Below are positions 44,183-52,790 of a DNA stretch of 64,000 nt, one piece after another. The first letter of the stretch is position 1. Each line of letters opens with the position of its first letter. A model generated the notes under the pieces. That model saw only the letters and a list, made by a program, of their open reading frames with translations. It was not told the DNA's origin and ran no database searches. The translations under genes were made by a program, and so were the position numbers. Source of the stretch: Actinomycetota bacterium (GTDB lineage Bacteria > Actinomycetota > Thermoleophilia > BMS3ABIN01); assembly GCA_016235065.1 (NCBI GenBank), contig JACRMB010000005.1, positions 182,733 through 246,732 of the forward strand, in the 5' to 3' direction.

Positions 44183-46318
44183 ATGTCGCTCCTGCTGGCT
44201 CTGCTGGCCCTGTCCTCAGCCGGTGTCTCTATCATCATGGGCAGCCTGGTCCTGTCCCGGGCCCCGCGGACTCGTCTGAACCAGATATTCTTTGTCCTCT
44301 GCTTCGTCGTAAGTTGCTGGGCTTTCACCGAATTCGAATTCAGGAACGCCGACAACTTTGAGGAGGCGATGCTGTGGCTGCGGATCTCGTTCTTCTGGCC
44401 GATGCCTTCGGCGATACTGCTGCACTTCGTCCTGGTTTTTACCGGGCATCAACGTTTTCTCGACCGTAAATGGCCCTACCTGCTCATCTATGGCCCGGCG
44501 GCGGTCATATCGGCGCATTTCTTCTCAAATGAGATCTTTTCCGGCTATCCGGTCAAGCGGAACTGGGGATGGTCCTTCGAATTCCCCGATACGCTGCTTT
44601 CTGATACCGGGTATGTCTACTTTGCTGTCATGGCCCTGGTGTCAGTCATTCTTTGCCTGCGGTTCTTCATCCGCCAGACTGATTCCCTGCTGCGCAAGCA
44701 GGCTGCGTTCGCGCTTGCCGGCACAACAGTCTATGCGGGAACCGTCGGGCTGAACTACGGACTGCTGCCCTTCCTGCAAATACGGATACCGGAGCTTTCT
44801 GCACTGTCATTCGCGATAGCCGTTGGCGGCGTCTTCGGCTATGCCATCTGGAAGTATCAGCTGTTCACTCTCACCCCTTCCCTGGCGGCGGAGACGATCA
44901 TCGAGACGATCAGCGATGCACTTCTGCTCATCGACATCGATGGCACTGTCATCCATGCCAACGATGCGGCACTGCAAATGCTCGGATATAGCGAAAGCAG
45001 GCTCGAAGGAATGCCGGCAAAGGAGATCTTCCCCGAGGGCTGGCTGAAGGAAAGTATCATCGACAAGCTGGGAATATACGGCAACATCGAGTCCGTTTCC
45101 GATATCGAGACCGTCATGGTCGATTACGCCGGCAATCAGATCGCCATATCGCTGTCTAGCACCAACATGCGAGATCGGAACGACCAGCTGCTGGGCACGA
45201 TCTGTATCGCCAGGAATATCAGCGACCGCAAGAAGACCGACGAACTGATACGCCATCAGAGCGAAGGCCTGATAGAACGTAACGCCGAGCTTACTGCGCT
45301 CTATGAGATCTCGAACGCCCTGCAGTCTCCGCTGGACAGGAACACTATGCTCAAACGGGCTCTCGATACCATAACCAGCCTTTCGGTCTTCAATGTCGAA
45401 CATAAGGGCGGGATATTCGCGGTCGAGGGCAACCAGCTGAAGCTGCTCGTCTCAGAAGGCCATTCATCCGGGTTCCTCGAGGCCCACAAGAACATGACTA
45501 TCGACGACTGTCTGTGTGGCCAGGCCGTAAAGACCGGAAGGCTGTTGTACTCGGGCAGTTCCGTCGAGGACCCCTTGCACACGATCCGCTATCCGGAGAT
45601 GACCGACCACGGCCACGTCATCGTACCGCTCAAGGCAGGCGACCAGGTGACCGGCGTCCTCTACCTGTACCTGCCGGCGGGCGCACAGTTCGACGAGCGG
45701 CAGCAGAGGCTACTCGAAGCGATCGGCTCGCAGCTGGCAATCGCCATGGAGAACGCCAGGCTCTATGAGGAAACCCGGGCGCTGTCGCTGCATGACCCGC
45801 TTACCGGACTTGCCAACCGGCGCCTGATGTCCATCGAGCTGGAGAAGACAATGGCCCGTTCGAGCCGCACCGGCAAGCCTTTCTCGCTGGTGATGCTGGA
45901 CCTGGACCACTTCAAGAATTACAACGACCTCTATGGGCATACCGCCGGCGATCATCTGCTGGCCGGTGTCTCCGGCCTGATACTGGAGGAGATCCGCCGG
46001 ATCGATCTTGGCGCCCGCTATGGCGGCGAGGAGTTCCTGCTGATTCTTCCCGACACTGATCTTTCGAATGCCCTGGATGTCGCCGAACGCATCCGGGCCA
46101 GGACCGAGGCTACGGCATTCCCTGTCTCTGAAGGAATGAGGTCATCGGGGATAACCGTGAGCCTGGGTGTCGCCAGCTGGGATCCGGGCATCGTCAGCGA
46201 GGATATCCTCATCGCCAGGGCTGACACGGCCCTGTATATGGCCAAGAGCCGGGGAAGAAACCGGGTCCAGAGCTGGATCGCACAAGAGCCTGGAGCACAG
46301 GGATCGGCCGCCAGCTAG
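44183..46318 (+). CDS. Membrane diguanylate cyclase with 7-TM-type, PAS and GAF sensor domains
   Basis: 711 residues. About seven membrane helices lie in the first ~230 residues in the pattern of the histidine-kinase N-terminal 7TM region. A PAS domain follows (~235-355, ETISDALLLIDIDGTVIHAND), then a GAF domain (~370-535), then GGDEF (~545-700). The active-site loop is YGGEEFLLILP, with the upstream LTGLANRR and MLDLDHFKNYNDLYGHTAGD, so it should make c-di-GMP. No obvious RxxD inhibitory site precedes GGEEF. Two hairpins precede the start, the second ending 12 bases before it. It is the synthetic counterpart of the HD-GYP enzyme at 17263. Confidence 0.92.
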   Translation: MSLLLALLALSSAGVSIIMGSLVLSRAPRTRLNQIFFVLCFVVSCWAFTEFEFRNADNFEEAMLWLRISFFWPMPSAILLHFVLVFTGHQRFLDRKWPYLLIYGPAAVISAHFFSNEIFSGYPVKRNWGWSFEFPDTLLSDTGYVYFAVMALVSVILCLRFFIRQTDSLLRKQAAFALAGTTVYAGTVGLNYGLLPFLQIRIPELSALSFAIAVGGVFGYAIWKYQLFTLTPSLAAETIIETISDALLLIDIDGTVIHANDAALQMLGYSESRLEGMPAKEIFPEGWLKESIIDKLGIYGNIESVSDIETVMVDYAGNQIAISLSSTNMRDRNDQLLGTICIARNISDRKKTDELIRHQSEGLIERNAELTALYEISNALQSPLDRNTMLKRALDTITSLSVFNVEHKGGIFAVEGNQLKLLVSEGHSSGFLEAHKNMTIDDCLCGQAVKTGRLLYSGSSVEDPLHTIRYPEMTDHGHVIVPLKAGDQVTGVLYLYLPAGAQFDERQQRLLEAIGSQLAIAMENARLYEETRALSLHDPLTGLANRRLMSIELEKTMARSSRTGKPFSLVMLDLDHFKNYNDLYGHTAGDHLLAGVSGLILEEIRRIDLGARYGGEEFLLILPDTDLSNALDVAERIRARTEATAFPVSEGMRSSGITVSLGVASWDPGIVSEDILIARADTALYMAKSRGRNRVQSWIAQEPGAQGSAAS

Positions 46319-47886
46319 GAGGTCTTGTCGATCACCCCGCCGGCAAGGAGGATGTCGCCGCTGTAAAAAACAGCGGACTGGCCCGGAGCGACACCGGATA
46401 ACAGCTCTTCCGTCTCGATCAGCAAAGTATCGCCTGAAGCTTCGACGGATCTGACTGCAGCCGGCTGTGAGTTATAGCGGACCTGGACGGTCAGGCTACC
46501 GGTGGTCACAACAAACGCCAGAGTCGTAGCGACCGGACCCGGACCGGCATCGGCATTTATGCTCACGGAAAGATCTCCTGCGGCGCCGGTACCGGTAAAA
46601 CTGTTGACTCCCCCGACGGTGAGACGCCGCACTTGCAGCTGAGCCCTGGGGCCAGCTACTACCTCGTTCCTCTCGGGCACCGTCCGAAGCACATACAGCG
46701 GCTCCGGAGCGCTCACGCCGAGGCCGTGGCGCTGGCCGATGGTGAAATCGATGAATCCCATATGAGCGCCTAGCCGGTTTCCCTCAGTGTCAACTATGTC
46801 TCCCTTGCCGGGCAGCAGCCTTTCCTTTCCGCAAGCCGCCGCGCGGCTTCTAACGAAGCGGCGATAGTCGTCGTCTGGGATAAAACATACTTCCTGGCTC
46901 TCCGGCCGGTCATGGACCTGCAGTCCGGCCTCGCGGGCGAGCCGGCGGGTCTCTTCCTTCTCGATTCCACCCAGAGGGAATTCCAGGCGTTCGAGCAACG
47001 ATGGCGGGATCCCCCAGAGCATATAGGACTGGTCCTTGCCGCTGTCTGCGGCTCGGACGATGAACCTGCGGCCGGCAACTGTCTCCTGGCGCGCGTAGTG
47101 GCCGGTCGCCACCATGAACGAGCCCAGCCTGTCCGCAAGCGAGACTAGAGCCGGGAAGCGAAAGGAGCCATTGCAGAAAGTGCAGGGATTCGGCGTCAGC
47201 CCAGCCAGGTAGCCGTCAACGAAGGCGTCGACAACGGTCGCGGCAAAATCTTCGGTATAGTCCACGGTCAGATGCGGAAGCCCGAGGCTGTGGCATACAG
47301 CCCTGGCGTCGCGGATCGCCTGGGGTGAACAACAGGTCGGGGCGCCGCTCTGGTCGCAGTCAGGATCGCTCCAGAGCCGCATGGTCACGCCTGTCACCTG
47401 CCTGCCCGCTTCGCGCTCCAGGAGGCAGGCTACCGAACTGTCGACACCGCCGCTCATGGCGACCAGCATCGTTTCGATGTCTGCGATTCCCTTGGGCTGC
47501 GGTGGCCTGGGGAAAGTGTCTCGCCGCAGTGAGTCTTCCAGGGCGGCGTGGAGAGCTTCGAGAGCGAACCTGGCAGCGTCTTTCAGCGAGGGCTTAGCTT
47601 CTCCCCCGCCCGCCAGGACAGATATCAGCGCCTCCTCGGAGATCGCGGCCACATGGCGCCAGTCCTTCCCCGTGACCATCTCCGTGAGCATGCTCCCGCA
47701 GGCGATGGCGGCGCTGGAGCCAGTGGCTCGGCTGCTGGCAGTAGCTATATCGCTGCCTGTATATCTGAGGAAGAACTCGATGACCACACCGCAGCCAGGA
47801 TCACCGGCTCGGCCGGCTCCATGGGCGTCAGCCATCGCACCACAGTTACGGGGATTATTGAAGTGATCCAGGAATAGATCGGTCAT
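46315..47886 (-). CDS. mnmA: Fusion of an IscU/NifU-like domain to tRNA 2-thiouridylase MnmA
   Basis: 523 residues. Residues ~1-120 resemble IscU: FNNPRNCGAMAD, DPGCGVVIEFFL and IACGSMLTEMVTGKDW. Of the scaffold Cys, C32 aligns with the first ligand. The second, normally in GCGSAIA, reads GSSAAIAC (Cys shifted to 63), and the C-terminal HC is missing. Residues ~138-523 are MnmA: PP-loop AMSGGVDSSVAC, CCSPQAIRDAR, catalytic NPCTFCNG (C235, C238), ATGHYAR, SQEVCFIPDDDYR (C334) and DFTIGQRHGLGV. MnmA inserts sulfur at U34 of tRNA-Gln/Glu/Lys. IscS-IscU-MnmA gene clusters are common; a single chain is unusual. Cysteine desulfurase is not in the window. Confidence 0.9.
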   Translation of the reverse strand: MTDLFLDHFNNPRNCGAMADAHGAGRAGDPGCGVVIEFFLRYTGSDIATASSRATGSSAAIACGSMLTEMVTGKDWRHVAAISEEALISVLAGGGEAKPSLKDAARFALEALHAALEDSLRRDTFPRPPQPKGIADIETMLVAMSGGVDSSVACLLEREAGRQVTGVTMRLWSDPDCDQSGAPTCCSPQAIRDARAVCHSLGLPHLTVDYTEDFAATVVDAFVDGYLAGLTPNPCTFCNGSFRFPALVSLADRLGSFMVATGHYARQETVAGRRFIVRAADSGKDQSYMLWGIPPSLLERLEFPLGGIEKEETRRLAREAGLQVHDRPESQEVCFIPDDDYRRFVRSRAAACGKERLLPGKGDIVDTEGNRLGAHMGFIDFTIGQRHGLGVSAPEPLYVLRTVPERNEVVAGPRAQLQVRRLTVGGVNSFTGTGAAGDLSVSINADAGPGPVATTLAFVVTTGSLTVQVRYNSQPAAVRSVEASGDTLLIETEELLSGVAPGQSAVFYSGDILLAGGVIDKTS

Positions 47887-47937
47887 GATAGGCCAGGCGG
47901 TAGTATTTAGCCAGGAACCGCGGCCAGCAAGGCGGTC

Positions 47938-48600
47938 TTAGGGAGTCGGACCGCTCCCGGCGCCAGAACCGACAGTAGCAGTGTTCCCTGAGCCGGTTGT
48001 AGAGCTGCCGGTGGTCGAACTGCCCGTGGTGGAAGTCCGGGCCGTGCTGGTGTTGTAGCTGCTGCTTCCTGAACCGCTTCTCGTGCCGGTGATACCGAGC
48101 GCCTCATTGATTCCCTGTTCGATCGATTTGATATCCGCATATCCCGACCAGGCGCGCTGTACCTGCGCCTGCTCGTTGATCACAACCACTGTCGGTGTCG
48201 TGGTCACATGGAGGATCAGGGTCAGGTCGCCATATCTCTGGGCATCGGTGTACAAGTAATCGTAAAAGTCCACCTGTCCGCGGAATTTGCTTTCCAGCGA
48301 CAGGATCGATGAACGGACCTGGTTGTCATCAGCGGGACCACTGATGTAGAAGGTGACTACGATGGGACGCCTGGACTCGATGGATTCCTTGAAATCCTTG
48401 GGAGTCAGCTCGCCGGGGACGACAACCTGGCCGATCATGTCTTCCGCCTTGCTTGTACTGGTGCCGGCGGCGGCTTTGGCTGTCTTGGAGGTGCGGGCTG
48501 GCGTGGTGGCGGGCGTATCAGATCCGCCGCAACCGGCGAACAAAAAAACCACGAGCACAAGAGCCTGCGCTGTGGTCACGATTCTCAGGAGTCCGGTCAT
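47938..48600 (-). CDS. Thioredoxin-fold lipoprotein lacking the CxxC motif
   Basis: 220 residues from ATG 48600. A signal peptide ends in the lipobox LFAGCG, then a Thr/Ala/Ser linker. A domain with the beta-alpha pattern of thioredoxin follows (RPIVVTFYISGPADDNQVRS; DFYDYLYTDAQRYGDLTLIL; TTTPTVVVINEQAQVQRAWSGY) but with no redox Cys pair. The C-terminal ~45 residues are Ser/Thr/Gly repeats, typical of wall-exposed tails. The frame is open to 48633, but that part overlaps the putative 6S RNA. A structural or binding role is likely; no enzyme function is indicated. Confidence 0.75.
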   Translation of the reverse strand: MTGLLRIVTTAQALVLVVFLFAGCGGSDTPATTPARTSKTAKAAAGTSTSKAEDMIGQVVVPGELTPKDFKESIESRRPIVVTFYISGPADDNQVRSSILSLESKFRGQVDFYDYLYTDAQRYGDLTLILHVTTTPTVVVINEQAQVQRAWSGYADIKSIEQGINEALGITGTRSGSGSSSYNTSTARTSTTGSSTTGSSTTGSGNTATVGSGAGSGPTP

Positions 48601-48616
48601 CCTCCCCCTTCTTTTT

Positions 48617-48780
48617 CCAAAACAAAGCTCCACCTTGCCGTGTCCGCTCGTTTATTGAACCTGCTCCAGCAGGTGGGTGCCCGCTCCCCAGCTACCCGAA
48701 AAGCAGGTGGGAAAGACCAAGCTCCCGTACTCAATATGTTGGCTCAATAAAGTAACGAATCACAAACAAGGTCGAGCTTT
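48617..48780 (-). ncRNA. ssrS: Probable 6S RNA
   Basis: The ~160-base segment after aspS can fold into one long rod. The closing stem AAAGCTCGACCTTG (48780-48767) pairs with CAAGGTGGAGCTTT (48637-48624) except for one G-G. After an internal loop, TTTATTGAGCC (48751-48741) pairs with GGTTCAATAAA (48661-48651). The 3' side of the central region can form ACCTGC-TGGA-GCAGGT (48659-48674). A promoter at 48787-48816 predicts a start at the first base of the closing stem, and a U-rich tail follows its 3' arm. A rod with a central bubble and a 3' bubble hairpin is the 6S design, and B. subtilis 6S-1 also lies beside aspS. Found by eye, not by covariance model. Confidence 0.6.
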
Positions 48781-48786
48781 AGATTT

Positions 48787-48816
48787 ATACTAACATACGA
48801 GTTTCTTCTTCGGCAA
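48787..48816 (-). promoter_or_regulatory. Promoter of the putative 6S RNA
   Basis: On the minus strand, TTGCCG (48811-48816), an 18-base spacer and TAGTAT (48787-48792), overlapping TATAAA. The expected start is about 48780, where the RNA stem begins. A second TTGACA lies further upstream near 48856-48861 but lacks a good -10. Confidence 0.5.
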
Positions 48817-48914
48817 TACTTGAAAAAACCCTTTTAGTGCAGCTTTTCGCCGTTTGTCAAGACCCTGCCACCATAGCCCGGAAAACGGTCCCGGGAATTG
48901 CCACATAATGCCCG

Positions 48915-50663
48915 CTATTGCCGGATCTTAAGCTCTTTCAGCTGCCTCTGATCCACAACCGCCGGGGCTCCTGTGAGCGGGCAGCCGCCGCTCTGGGTCT
49001 TGGGGAATGCTATCACATCGCGGATCGTAGCCAGACCCGCCATTAGCATCACCAGGCGGTCGAGGCCGAAAGCCAGCCCTCCGTGTGGTGGCGCACCGTA
49101 TTTGAGGGCTTCCAGCAGGAAGCCGAAGTCTGCCTCCATCTGATGGTCCTCGTGACCAAGGATCGCGAGGATCCGGCGCTGCAGCTCGGGCTTGTGGATG
49201 CGAAGACCGCCGCTGGCGATCTCGACTCCGTTCAGCACCAGATCGTAAAGGCTTCCCCGAAGAAGAAGGGGATCGTCATCAAGATGGTCTATCGTATCCT
49301 CGTTGGGCAGGGTGAACGGGTGATGTTCGGCAACGATCTGGCCGGTGTCATCGTCGAGCTTGAACATCGGGAAATCAGTGACCCAGAGGAAATTCCAGCC
49401 ATCTTCAACCAGATCCAGATCAGCTGCGAGCCTGGGACGCAGGGCCCCCATCACATCGACGGCGACCTTGACACTGTCGGCGACGAAGAAGATGATATCC
49501 CCTTCTTCGGCGGCGGTGGCTTCAAGCACTGAATCGAGTTCTTCTTTAGAGAGGAACTTGGCTATCGGCGACTGGACCTCGAGTTTTTCCTTGACGATCA
49601 GGTAAGCGAGGCCTTTGGCACCGTGGGCCAGGGCGAAATCTGTGAGCTCGTCGATCTGGCGGCGGCTGAAGCGGGCGGCTCCCGGAGCCCGGATGGCCCT
49701 GATGGCGCCGCCATCGGACAATGCCCTCGAGAACACAGCGAACTCGGCGCCATGAAAGATGTGCGAGACGTCGACGATCGGAAGGCCAAAGCGAAGATCA
49801 GGCTTGTCTGAGCCGTACCTGAGCATCGCCTCTTCGTACGTCATCACCGGGAACGGCTTGTCCAGCTTCGCTCCCAGGACTTCCTCGAAGAGATCTGACA
49901 TAAGTTCCTCCAGCATGCCCATGATCTCCTGTGCGGTCATGAACGACATCTCCATATCCACCTGGGTGTGTTCCGGCTGGCGGTCGGCGCGGAGGTCCTC
50001 GTCGCGGAAGGCGTGGGCGAACTGGTAATAGCGGTCCAGCCCCGACACCATCAGCAGCTGTTTGAAAAGCTGAGGTGACTGGGGCAGGGCGTAGAATTTC
50101 TTGGGCTGGAGCCGGGAAGGAACCAGGAAGTCGCGGGCACCTTCAGGAGTGCTCTTGGTGAGGACCGGGGTTTCCACTTCGGTAAAACCACTGTTGTCGA
50201 GGAAATCACGTACCGTGCGCGACACCCTGTGGCGCAACTTCAGGTTGGCGGCCATATCATCGCGCCTCAGGTCTATATAACGGTACTTCAGCCTCAGGTT
50301 CTCGTCGATGTCGGTGCGGTCCTCGACGCTGAAAGGCGGCGTTTCGGAGATGTTGTAGACTTCGATGGCGGTTACGTTGACCTCGATCTCACCGGTGTCC
50401 ATATTAGGATTCACGGTCTCGGCCGGACGCGGCGCCACTGTTCCTTCCACCTTGATGACCGCCTCCGGGCGCAGGGCATGACCGGCCGTATGGACCTCAC
50501 CGGAACGCTCCGGATCGAAGACTATCTGCACCAGTCCGCTGACATCGCGCAGGTCGATGAATATCAGCCCGCCATGGTCACGGCGCCGGTGCACCCAGCC
50601 GCAAAGCGTAACCTCTTTGTCGAGGTCTGTTTTTCTCAGGTTTCCGCAGTAATCAGTGCGCAA
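48915..50663 (-). CDS. aspS: Aspartyl-tRNA synthetase
   Basis: 582 residues from TTG 50663, which has AAGGA 7 bases upstream and gives the standard opening MRTDYCGNLRKTDLDKEV. An ATG at 50702 would add 13 residues encoded by an inverted repeat. The N-terminal OB domain has CGWVHRRRDHGGLIFIDLRD. The class II core has YRYIDLRRDDM, FLVPSRLQPKKFYALPQSPQ, FAHAFRDEDLRADRQPEHTQ, the GAD insertion domain and a C-terminal GGLAFGLDRLVMLMAG. Bacterial-type AspRS; whether it also charges tRNA-Asn is not decidable from these motifs. Downstream of hisS on the same strand. Confidence 0.96.
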   Translation of the reverse strand: MRTDYCGNLRKTDLDKEVTLCGWVHRRRDHGGLIFIDLRDVSGLVQIVFDPERSGEVHTAGHALRPEAVIKVEGTVAPRPAETVNPNMDTGEIEVNVTAIEVYNISETPPFSVEDRTDIDENLRLKYRYIDLRRDDMAANLKLRHRVSRTVRDFLDNSGFTEVETPVLTKSTPEGARDFLVPSRLQPKKFYALPQSPQLFKQLLMVSGLDRYYQFAHAFRDEDLRADRQPEHTQVDMEMSFMTAQEIMGMLEELMSDLFEEVLGAKLDKPFPVMTYEEAMLRYGSDKPDLRFGLPIVDVSHIFHGAEFAVFSRALSDGGAIRAIRAPGAARFSRRQIDELTDFALAHGAKGLAYLIVKEKLEVQSPIAKFLSKEELDSVLEATAAEEGDIIFFVADSVKVAVDVMGALRPRLAADLDLVEDGWNFLWVTDFPMFKLDDDTGQIVAEHHPFTLPNEDTIDHLDDDPLLLRGSLYDLVLNGVEIASGGLRIHKPELQRRILAILGHEDHQMEADFGFLLEALKYGAPPHGGLAFGLDRLVMLMAGLATIRDVIAFPKTQSGGCPLTGAPAVVDQRQLKELKIRQ

Positions 50664-50686
50664 TTCGTTTTCCTTTTGCTGTTCGT

Positions 50687-50761
50687 GGGGCGAGGCGGGC
50701 ATTTTCCGCCTTCACTGAGGTCTTCGACATACGTTACGGCGAAAAATGCCCGCCTCGCCCC
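50687..50761. repeat. 24-bp inverted repeat between hisS and aspS
   Basis: The left arm (50687-50710) and right arm (50738-50761) are reverse complements over 24 bases with one mismatch; the loop is 27 bases. No T-run follows on either side, so it is not a simple terminator. It may be an RNA processing or stability hairpin in the hisS-aspS message. Confidence 0.75.
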
Positions 50762-50816
50762 AGCGCCACTATTTCCGAAAATCATTCGCGCCTCTTTCAG
50801 GCTCGAATCCTGTCTG

Positions 50817-52073
50817 TCATTTCTCGATCCTCGCCATCAGATATTCCTGCAAAGAATCGAGCTTGACCGGTTCCTGTTCGCCTGCGTCCATGTCTTTCAC
50901 CATCGCGGAGCCGGAGTTGATTTCTTCCTCACCGATGATAACAGCAAAACGGGCTTTCAGGCGATTGGCCTGCTTCATCTGACCCTTGGCGCTGCGGCCG
51001 GCGTAGTCGGTGTCGGCGGTTACTCCGCGCTGGCGCAGGGCGTGCATCGCGGTGATGATCGAAGGTTTTGCCCGCTCGTCGAGAGCCATGAAGAATACCT
51101 TGACCCCGCTCTCCTCCTCTGCCACCCCGGCTGATTCCAGCGCCAGGACGATGCGTTCCAGTCCGGTGCCGAATCCGACTGCGGGTGTGGGAGGGCCGCC
51201 GATCTCCTCCACCAGGCGGTCATAGCGGCCGCCGCCGCCGATGCCCTTCTGAGCGCCCAGCCGGGAGCATTCATATTCGAAGGTTGTGCGGGTGTAATAG
51301 TCGAAACCGCGCACGAGCGATCCGTCGACGCGATAAGTGCGTCCCAGCAGATCCAGGTCAGCCTTGACCGCGTCAAAATGTTCAGCGCAGGCGGCGCAGA
51401 GGTTCTCGACCAGCCTGGGAGCTTCAGCCAGAGCCCGGCTGCATTCCTCGTTCTTGCAATCGAAGACCCGCAGGGGATTCAGCTTGGCCCGCTCACCGCA
51501 ATCGCGGCAGAAGGAATCGCTGGAGTTGTCCAGGAACTTCCGCAGGCTATCGATGTAGGCAGGGCGGCACTCGGCGCAGCCCATGCTGCCGAGCCGTAGC
51601 TCCACATCGGGAACGCCCAGCCCTTCGTAGATGTCGGAGAGCATCATTATCAGTTCCGCGTCGAGCGCTGGATCATCGGAACCGATCGCCTCAGCGCCCA
51701 GTTGATAGTGCTCACGATACCTGCCCGCCTGCGGGCGCTCGAAGCGATACATGCGCTCGTAATACCAGAGCTTCACCGGCTGGGGCAGCTTGTGCATGCC
51801 GTGCTGCACATAGGCGCGCACGACCGGCGCGGTGCCCTCCGGCTTGAGCGTGAGGCTGCGGCCGCCCTTGTCCTCAAAGGTGTACATCTCCTTGCGGACG
51901 ATATCCGACGATGTGCCGACGCCTCGGACGAAAAGCTCGGTGTCTTCGAATGCCGGAGTGTTGATGTGCTGATACCCGGCGCCGCTCATGACCCTCGCCG
52001 CCTGGCCGATCGCCCGGTATCTCAGTGGCTGCTGCCCGGGGAGTACGTCGTATGTTCCCTTGGGACCCTGCAT
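50817..52073 (-). CDS. hisS: Histidyl-tRNA synthetase
   Basis: 418-residue class II synthetase. Motif 1 region is QGPKGTYDVLPGQ..LRYRAIG. Motif 2 region is LKPEGTAPVVRAYVQHGMHK and YYERMYRFERPQAGRYREHYQ. The HisA motif is LVRGFDYYTRTTFEY with GIGGGGRYDRLVEEIGG. Motif 3 is VGFGTGLERIVLALE. The C-terminal anticodon domain contains YAGRSAKGQMKQANRLKARFAVIIG. The start is 2 bases after the stop of the hydrolase gene upstream (TAGGATG), implying translational coupling. aspS follows. Confidence 0.97.
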   Translation of the reverse strand: MQGPKGTYDVLPGQQPLRYRAIGQAARVMSGAGYQHINTPAFEDTELFVRGVGTSSDIVRKEMYTFEDKGGRSLTLKPEGTAPVVRAYVQHGMHKLPQPVKLWYYERMYRFERPQAGRYREHYQLGAEAIGSDDPALDAELIMMLSDIYEGLGVPDVELRLGSMGCAECRPAYIDSLRKFLDNSSDSFCRDCGERAKLNPLRVFDCKNEECSRALAEAPRLVENLCAACAEHFDAVKADLDLLGRTYRVDGSLVRGFDYYTRTTFEYECSRLGAQKGIGGGGRYDRLVEEIGGPPTPAVGFGTGLERIVLALESAGVAEEESGVKVFFMALDERAKPSIITAMHALRQRGVTADTDYAGRSAKGQMKQANRLKARFAVIIGEEEINSGSAMVKDMDAGEQEPVKLDSLQEYLMARIEK

Positions 52074-52074
52074 C

Positions 52075-52713
52075 CTACCAGCCGAGATCCGTGAGGAATG
52101 GATTGTCTTCGCGCTCAGCGGCCAGGGTGGTAGTGTTGCCGTGCCCAGGATAGACCCTGGTGTCGGGCGGGTAGCGCAGGATCAGGTTCTTCACCGAAGC
52201 AGCGAGCAGGTCAAATGAGCCGCCGGGAAGATCCGTGCGCCCGATCGAACCGTGGAAAAGCAGATCGCCGGTGAAAAGACAGTCGGCGATAAAAAATGTC
52301 AGCGAGCCGGGTGAATGGCCGGGAGTAGCGATCACCTGCACCTCGATGCCGTCGATTGCGATGGTTTCTCCTCCGGTAAGAAGGTTGTCTACATCGTGGG
52401 CTTCGAATGGCGGCATCCCCGGGAAGAGCATGGACTTTGCAGGCTCTGCCAGTGCCATCCTGGCTCCGGCGGAAGCATACACCTGTGCGCCGGTAGCCTC
52501 CGCCAGCCCGGCGACGCCGCCCAGGTGGTCCGGATGCCCGTGGGTCACAAAAATCGCTTCACAGCGGCCGCCGGCTCCGGCTATGGCCTTGACCAGAAAA
52601 TCGGGATCGCCGCCGGGATCAACGATCAGGCCGGCACCGGATTCCCTATCGAATATGAAATAGCAGTTCGCCTGCAGTGGTCCGACAGGCCAGGTGATTA
52701 TATCGATGGCTAT
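52075..52713 (-). CDS. Metallo-beta-lactamase-fold hydrolase (glyoxalase II-like)
   Basis: About 212 residues with THGHPDHLGG (the HxHxDH metal site), ATPGHSPGSLTF, DCLFTGDLLFHGSIGR and VYPGHGNTTTLAAERE. Small proteins of this group are typically thioester hydrolases or YcbL-like enzymes. Family members begin near WPVGPLQANCYF. No ATG, GTG or TTG lies at the right place. AAAAGGAG sits 6 bases before an ATA codon at 52713, and the nearest conventional option is a TTG near 52755 without a ribosome site. The frame is open to 52989. The gene is coupled to hisS, as in several Gram-positive bacteria. Confidence 0.85.
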   Translation of the reverse strand: MAIDIITWPVGPLQANCYFIFDRESGAGLIVDPGGDPDFLVKAIAGAGGRCEAIFVTHGHPDHLGGVAGLAEATGAQVYASAGARMALAEPAKSMLFPGMPPFEAHDVDNLLTGGETIAIDGIEVQVIATPGHSPGSLTFFIADCLFTGDLLFHGSIGRTDLPGGSFDLLAASVKNLILRYPPDTRVYPGHGNTTTLAAEREDNPFLTDLGW

Positions 52714-52790
52714 GCGAAGCTCCTTTTCGTTTTGCTGCCTGAAGCCAGTTAACGCTAGCAAATCAGCACAGCCCGGGCAAACCGCACAGC

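Noticed and set aside
48634..48914. T-box or c-di-AMP (ydaO) leader between aspS and the lipoprotein gene
   Set aside because: No T-box TGGNACCGCG sequence and no ydaO consensus blocks; the rod-like pairing fits 6S RNA better.
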